This document shows positions 15,802-19,380 of a DNA stretch of 19,380 bases, in pieces (positions within the stretch are counted from its first letter, which is position 1; each line of letters starts with the position of its first letter). A program made the position numbers and the translations under genes. This DNA comes from JAUSPI01 sp964454305 (GTDB taxonomy: Bacteria; Desulfobacterota; Syntrophia; Syntrophales; JADFWA01). The notes beneath the pieces are model-generated. The model saw nothing but the letters and a program-made list of their open reading frames with translations, was not told where the DNA came from and searched no databases. The stretch lies in NCBI GenBank assembly GCA_964454305.1, contig CAYVXX010000042.1, positions 1 through 19,380 on the forward strand. Direction: 5' to 3'.

Positions 15802-17721
15802 GTGGTGGATTACTATAAATCAGAAAAAAATATAGAAAGCCAAGATAAAGAACGGAAGAGAAGCAAGCCTTTTTACATTTCGATTATAATTGCCATTGCG
15901 GTGATATCCTTTGCCGGTGGAACAATTTTAGATCATTTCTGCAGGACAAAGGTTGATCAATTAATCTTTTCCACCTCTAAGATGAAAAGTGTATTTCTTT
16001 CCACTGTCCTGGGACATGAACCAAAGTTTTATTATCTGGACGTTGAAAAAAATGGGAAGGACTATAGATTGACAAAAGATGACGTCTTCGAAGTTTCCTA
16101 TCGTGATGAGTTTGTCATAAAAAGCGTTTCCTCTGATTCCCTCTTTGGCAGGGGAATCGCTGTCGATGTTGAAGGAATAGGACATAGAAACGACTTCAGG
16201 GTATTGCTAAAAGGCATTGAATTAGTTGATAAATTAACTACAACAAAAAAACAGAATTCTAACACGGATTATAAAATTGACGTCAGGTATCATGATAAGA
16301 GCATTGCATCGATTCCCATAAGGGTAGAGATTACTCCACAGGACTGGTTGAGATTCGCCAGAAGGTCCAAAAATGAAGGTTCGCAGATTGATTATCTGAA
16401 GCGGGCAATAAATATGAACAAAAAGGACATCGGTGTCCGCAAGATGCTTGCACGGGTTTACGTTCGCAAGGGAATGCAAAACATGGCAATCTCTCAGTAT
16501 CAGGATATCCTGAAGCTAAAACCGAACGATCTGGAGGCGCTGGTTGAGTTGTCAAAGTGCTATATAAAACAAAAAGAGTACCGTAGAGCACTGCCGATTT
16601 ACAGGAGGATCATCCGGCTTAATCCCAAGGATGCCTCTGCATATGCGAACATAGCCTTTGCCTATGGAAAACTGGGCAGATGGAAAAATGCTATTGCAAA
16701 CTATAACTCATCAATACGACTGAACCCAAAGAATGCGACGGTGTATTACAATCTGGCAAAGGCATACGAAAAAACAGGCGATAGCAAGAATGCTGTTGAG
16801 CGGTACAAACGTGTTTTAAAGATGACACCGGGTGCCGTTGACGTGATGGCTGCACTGGCCGGTGCTTATTTCAGTTCCGGAAACTATGACGAATCTATAA
16901 AGTTATTTGAAAAAGTTATAGAAAAACAACCCCGAGATGCGTCAGCATATGCTAATATTGGACTGGCCTACGGGGGAAAGGGATTATGGGAGAAAGAAAC
17001 AGTAAATTATAAGAAGGCCATATCACTAAACCCGAAAGATCCGGTGATCCATTTTAATCTGGCCGTCGCCTGTGAAAAGAGAAATCGTTACCGAGATGCG
17101 GCCTCCGAGTACAGAGCGGTGCTGAAGATCAATCCTGATGACACTGATGCCATTAATGGGCTGGCGAATTGTTATCTCAGGGATAAAAAATATACCAGTG
17201 CAATCAAACTCTATGAAAAGATTGCAAAGATTTCACCCAAGAACGGTTCAGTATATGCCGGTCTTGGATTTGCATATGGTCAGACAAAAAAATATAAACA
17301 GGCGACTAAAAACTATGAAAAAGCGCTCAAATATGGTTATCATCCGACCATGGAAGAATTGAACATTCTTGCTGGATATTATCTGAACGTGAAGAACTAT
17401 AACAATGCCATCAAAACCTATAAAGAAATGATCGAACTGAATCCGAAAAAGGCGGAGATTTACTCAGGCCTTGCTCATATTTATAATCTTAAGGGTGATA
17501 CCGACAAAGAAATTGAATACTACAAAAAATCATTAAGTTACGATCAGGAGGACTATATGGTGTGTCTTAACCTGGGAGGTGCTTATGAAAGGAAAAAAAT
17601 GTATAGCGATGCCCTCAGGGAATACACCAGCGCATATCAACTCAATCCCGATTCAAGTGAAGCTGCCAGGAAAATACCGGAGATGAGGATAAAAATATTA
17701 CAGCAAAAGTATAAGGATTAA
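15802..17721 (+). CDS. Membrane-anchored protein with about 12 tetratricopeptide repeats
   Basis: This 639-residue protein starts at GTG 15802 (or GTG 15805), just after the recombinase stop, with AGAGGG at 15791-15796. Residues 1-22 are charged and 23-44 form one membrane segment, so the rest probably lies in the periplasm. Residues about 50-180 form a non-TPR domain I do not recognise. From about residue 185 to 630 there are TPRs of 34 residues with the usual x-L-A-x-x-Y...A-I-x-x-Y...L-N-P pattern. From 16528 on they follow a three-unit pattern repeating every 306 bases. TPR arrays are protein-binding scaffolds. The neighbours suggest envelope or glycan assembly, but no partner or enzyme activity can be named. 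Confidence 0.82.
   Translation: MVDYYKSEKNIESQDKERKRSKPFYISIIIAIAVISFAGGTILDHFCRTKVDQLIFSTSKMKSVFLSTVLGHEPKFYYLDVEKNGKDYRLTKDDVFEVSYRDEFVIKSVSSDSLFGRGIAVDVEGIGHRNDFRVLLKGIELVDKLTTTKKQNSNTDYKIDVRYHDKSIASIPIRVEITPQDWLRFARRSKNEGSQIDYLKRAINMNKKDIGVRKMLARVYVRKGMQNMAISQYQDILKLKPNDLEALVELSKCYIKQKEYRRALPIYRRIIRLNPKDASAYANIAFAYGKLGRWKNAIANYNSSIRLNPKNATVYYNLAKAYEKTGDSKNAVERYKRVLKMTPGAVDVMAALAGAYFSSGNYDESIKLFEKVIEKQPRDASAYANIGLAYGGKGLWEKETVNYKKAISLNPKDPVIHFNLAVACEKRNRYRDAASEYRAVLKINPDDTDAINGLANCYLRDKKYTSAIKLYEKIAKISPKNGSVYAGLGFAYGQTKKYKQATKNYEKALKYGYHPTMEELNILAGYYLNVKNYNNAIKTYKEMIELNPKKAEIYSGLAHIYNLKGDTDKEIEYYKKSLSYDQEDYMVCLNLGGAYERKKMYSDALREYTSAYQLNPDSSEAARKIPEMRIKILQQKYKD
16528..17652 (+). repeat. Higher-order TPR triplet repeat, 306-base period (A-B-C units), one unit missing
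   Basis: TPR types recur in the order A, B, C. A units start at 16528, 16834 and 17140; B units start at 16630, 16936 and 17242; all steps are exactly 306 bases (102 residues). B units share 'ASAYANI..AYG'. After the third B unit the C unit is absent; a 35-residue A unit (17344-17448), a B unit (17449-17550) and a C unit (17551-17652) then finish the array. Confidence 0.7.
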
Positions 17722-17728
17722 ACAGCTA

Positions 17729-17742
17729 TCGGCTTTAGCCGA
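17729..17742. terminator. Small hairpin just after the TPR gene; weak terminator candidate
   Basis: TCGGC-TTTA-GCCGA forms a 5-bp stem 8 bases after the TAA. No T-run follows it, so intrinsic termination is doubtful. Confidence 0.3.
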
Positions 17743-17750
17743 CAGATTGA

Positions 17751-17783
17751 GGCACAAAGCAACAAAGGCACAGAGGCACAAAG
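17751..17783. repeat. Short direct repeats of GGCACAAAG type
   Basis: GGCACAAAG occurs at 17751-17759 and 17775-17783, with the variant GGCACAGAG at 17767-17775. They lie in the non-coding gap ahead of kdsA. The spacing is irregular and there are too few copies for CRISPR. They look like a fragment of an intergenic dispersed repeat. Confidence 0.45.
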
Positions 17784-17811
17784 AAAAGAAATTAAAAATC
17801 ATAAGTTGTAG

Positions 17812-17835
17812 GGTCGGGTTTTTTTATACCCGACC
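17812..17835. repeat. Perfect 8-bp palindrome with T-rich loop (REP-like)
   Basis: GGTCGGGT (17812-17819) pairs exactly with ACCCGACC (17828-17835) around an 8-base T-rich loop. The T-run is in the loop and not after the stem, so this does not look like a normal intrinsic terminator. A dispersed REP-type palindrome is more likely. Confidence 0.6.
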
Positions 17836-17845
17836 GGCTGGCGGG

Positions 17846-17899
17846 TGGCATGGACAAACCATGTGCTGGACCTTGATCCGGTATTGTTTGTCCGTGCCA
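17846..17899. repeat. Long inverted repeat in the kdsA leader
   Basis: TGGCATGGACAAAC (17846-17859) and GTTTGTCCGTGCCA (17886-17899) are inverted repeats of 14 bases with one difference, which is a G-U pair if transcribed. The 26-base interior can pair further. The kdsA ribosome binding site (AAAGGAA, 17904-17910) begins 4 bases after it. It may be a mobile palindromic element, and in RNA it could affect kdsA translation. Confidence 0.6.
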
Positions 17900-17903
17900 A
17901 AAG

Positions 17904-17910
17904 AAAGGAA
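17904..17910 (+). promoter_or_regulatory. Ribosome binding site of kdsA, deciding the start at 17917
   Basis: AAAGGAA ends 6 bases before ATG 17917. The longer in-frame ATG at 17845 would translate the inverted repeat into 24 residues unlike KdsA. Confidence 0.75.
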
Positions 17911-17916
17911 AAATCA

Positions 17917-18747
17917 ATGAAGCAAATAATCTTACAAGATTTCATTATTGGAGATGGCGCTCCCTTTGTACTTATTGCCGGTCCCTGTGTAATTGAAAAT
18001 CAAAAAGAAACCAGAAAGATAGCAATATTTCTGAAGAAAGTTGCAGGCGATCTTGACATACCGTTAATATTCAAGGCATCCTATGACAAGGCAAACCGAA
18101 CTTCCATAAATTCTTACAGGGGACCCGGTTTGACAAAGGGACTCCAGATCCTGAAGGACATCAAGGAAGAACTAAAAATCCCTGTTCTTTCCGACGTCCA
18201 TCGTTTTGAAGAGATTGAAGATAGTTCACAGGTACTCGATGTAATGCAGGTGCCGGCGTTTCTCTGCCGGCAGACGGACTTCGTAAAGGAGATTGCCGGA
18301 AGTGGCAGAATAATAAACATAAAAAAGGGACAGTTTCTTGCGCCCTGGGATGTGTCTAACATACTGAAAAAAGTTTCATCTACCGGAAATGAAAACATTA
18401 TGATTACAGAAAGAGGGACAAGTTTTGGTTATAATAACCTTGTTTCTGACTTTCGTTCTCTCCCCATCATACGGGATATGGGATATCCTGTTATCTTCGA
18501 TGCCACTCATAGCGTACAGCTTCCCGGCGGTTTGGGCAATGTCTCCGGTGGGCAGAGAGACATGATACCATATCTTTCAAGAGCGGCAGTTGCTGTTGGA
18601 ATCGACGGCCTGTTTTTAGAGGTTCACCCCGATCCCGAACGCGCACTCTGTGATGGCCCAAATTCTCTTTATCTTGACGCTCTTCCAGGCCTGCTCAGCA
18701 TGTTGAAGGAAATAGACGAAACAGTCAAAAGGGAAAGACAGCCGTAG
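17917..18747 (+). CDS. kdsA: 3-deoxy-8-phosphooctulonate synthase (Kdo-8-phosphate synthase)
   Basis: The enzyme joins phosphoenolpyruvate and D-arabinose 5-phosphate to Kdo 8-phosphate in the cytoplasm, the first committed step to the Kdo of LPS. At 276 residues it has normal length. Motifs: 'LIAGPCVIEN' (19-28), 'FKASYDKANRTSINSYRGPG' (52-71), 'SDVH' (92-95), 'QVPAFLCRQTDF' (111-122), 'KKGQFLAPWDV' (136-146), 'DATHSVQLPGG' (195-205) and 'FLEVHPDPERALCDGPNS' (233-250). C24 in the GPC motif, with H198, E235 and D246, corresponds to the four metal ligands of the metal-dependent class (Aquifex type); the metal-free E. coli type has Asn at the Cys place. The start is set by AAAGGAA. The gene sits after a 195-base gap with repeats, which may hold its promoter, though none is clear, and before kdsC. 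Confidence 0.97.
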   Translation: MKQIILQDFIIGDGAPFVLIAGPCVIENQKETRKIAIFLKKVAGDLDIPLIFKASYDKANRTSINSYRGPGLTKGLQILKDIKEELKIPVLSDVHRFEEIEDSSQVLDVMQVPAFLCRQTDFVKEIAGSGRIINIKKGQFLAPWDVSNILKKVSSTGNENIMITERGTSFGYNNLVSDFRSLPIIRDMGYPVIFDATHSVQLPGGLGNVSGGQRDMIPYLSRAAVAVGIDGLFLEVHPDPERALCDGPNSLYLDALPGLLSMLKEIDETVKRERQP

Positions 18748-18790
18748 GAGATACGTCTCATCTGCCAGAAGAACCTCAGAGGAAAAATCG

Positions 18791-19333
18791 ATGAATAAAT
18801 CTATTGATGAAAAGTTGTTAAAAAAGATCAGGCCCATCAAACTTTTAATTCTGGATGTCGACGGGGTTCTGACTGATGGAAGAATAATTATTGATGATCT
18901 TGGAAATGAAACAAAGAATTTTGATGTCAGGGACGGGCATGGGCTCAGGCTCCTGATGAGATGCGGCATTGATGTTGTCCTTTTGACCGGTAGAAAATCA
19001 AAAGTGTTAGAATATCGTGCTAAAGAACTTGAAGTTAATGAAGTTTATCAAAACGCTAAAAATAAGGTTAAGGTCTTGGAAGATATCCTCCGTAAAAGAA
19101 ATATTAATGGAGATGATGTTGCTTATGTTGGTGATGATATAGTGGATGTTCCTGTCTTCTTGAAGGTAGGTTTTTCCGTGGCTGTGGCGGATGCAGTAAT
19201 TTATGCAAGGGAGGCAGCCGATTACATTACGGAAAAAAGGGGAGGAAGAGGCGCGGTCAGAGAGGTATGCGAGATGATTCTTAAGGCGCAGGGAAAATGG
19301 GGAGAAATTGCCTCCAGATACGACCTGAACTGA
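18791..19333 (+). CDS. kdsC: 3-deoxy-D-manno-octulosonate 8-phosphate phosphatase (HAD family)
   Basis: KdsC removes the phosphate from Kdo 8-phosphate, the step right after KdsA. The 180-residue length is typical. The HAD motifs are complete: motif I 'LDVDGVLTDG' (21-30; nucleophile D22, acid/base D24), motif II Thr in 'LLTGRKS' (T66), motif III Lys near 92-94 in 'NAKNKVK', and motif IV 'GDDIVDVP' (114-121). 'FDVRDGHGLRLL' (45-56) is the KdsC-type segment without a cap domain, the class that works as a tetramer. AGAGGA lies about 7 bases before ATG. The 43-base gap after kdsA suggests one operon. In many Gram-negatives lptC, lptA and lptB follow, which would lie beyond the window. Confidence 0.96.
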   Translation: MNKSIDEKLLKKIRPIKLLILDVDGVLTDGRIIIDDLGNETKNFDVRDGHGLRLLMRCGIDVVLLTGRKSKVLEYRAKELEVNEVYQNAKNKVKVLEDILRKRNINGDDVAYVGDDIVDVPVFLKVGFSVAVADAVIYAREAADYITEKRGGRGAVREVCEMILKAQGKWGEIASRYDLN

Positions 19334-19380
19334 ACAGCGAGCGCATTATTCTTCGAATTACTTCGTTCCCCGCTGCTTGC

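Noticed and set aside
17751..17783. GGCACAAAG repeats as a CRISPR remnant
   Set aside because: Units are only 9 bases, overlap or lie 7 bases apart, and there are no spacers or cas genes.
17812..17835. Palindrome before kdsA as a rho-independent terminator
   Set aside because: The T-run is in the loop and the bases after the stem are G+C-rich, opposite to a normal terminator; kept as a repeat instead.

Overview
The window carries 17 protein genes, all on the + strand and mostly tightly packed. There is no tRNA, rRNA, CRISPR array, transposase or phage gene that I can see. KdsA and KdsC (Kdo synthesis) show that the host is a Gram-negative bacterium with lipopolysaccharide. Base composition looks moderately AT-rich. 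Together with the TPR-rich membrane proteins and the short palindromic repeats before kdsA, this suggests an anaerobic deltaproteobacterial lineage (Desulfobacterota or similar); that placement is a weak inference.

Layout. (1) 1-5502, envelope glycan assembly: the 3' part of a polysaccharide deacetylase gene, two multi-membrane GT-C type proteins (the second with a C-terminal TPR domain, like TMTC proteins), and a membrane-anchored GT2 of the polyprenyl-phosphate sugar synthase type. (2) 5584-13010, sugar-building block: a C-methyltransferase, a PLP sugar aminotransferase, an RmlC-like epimerase, an SDR enzyme, a NanM-like methyltransferase, two more SDR enzymes and a CmcI-like methyltransferase. 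Most of these genes overlap or nearly touch. (3) 13059-14919: a GT2 with an altered metal-binding motif and a UPF0104/LPG-synthase-type membrane protein. (4) 14885-17721: a XerD-like tyrosine recombinase followed directly by a membrane-anchored protein with about 12 TPRs. (5) 17722-17916: a 195-base gap with palindromic and direct repeats. (6) 17917-19333: kdsA and kdsC, probably the start of the Kdo/Lpt block that continues past the window.

How the genes work together. The order C-methyltransferase, 3-aminotransferase, epimerase, 4-ketoreductase-like SDR (5584-9386) resembles the tailoring set EvaC/EvaB/EvaD/EvaE that makes the branched amino sugar epivancosamine in actinomycete antibiotics. 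Here it sits in a Gram-negative envelope-glycan locus, lacks an EvaA-like 2,3-dehydratase, and is followed by two O-methyltransferase candidates from different families. My main hypothesis is that the locus makes a 3-C-methylated, probably amino, O-methylated deoxysugar and attaches it to a surface polysaccharide, LPS or glycoprotein. No nucleotidyltransferase is present, and none of the three SDR enzymes shows the Asp-Glu pair of sugar 4,6-dehydratases, so the activated 4-keto sugar must come from genes outside the window.

Several starts were moved from the longest open frame because an internal start has a better Shine-Dalgarno sequence and gives a family-like N-terminus: 6801 (GTG), 9398 (GTG), 10317, 11321, 13059, 14885 and 17917.
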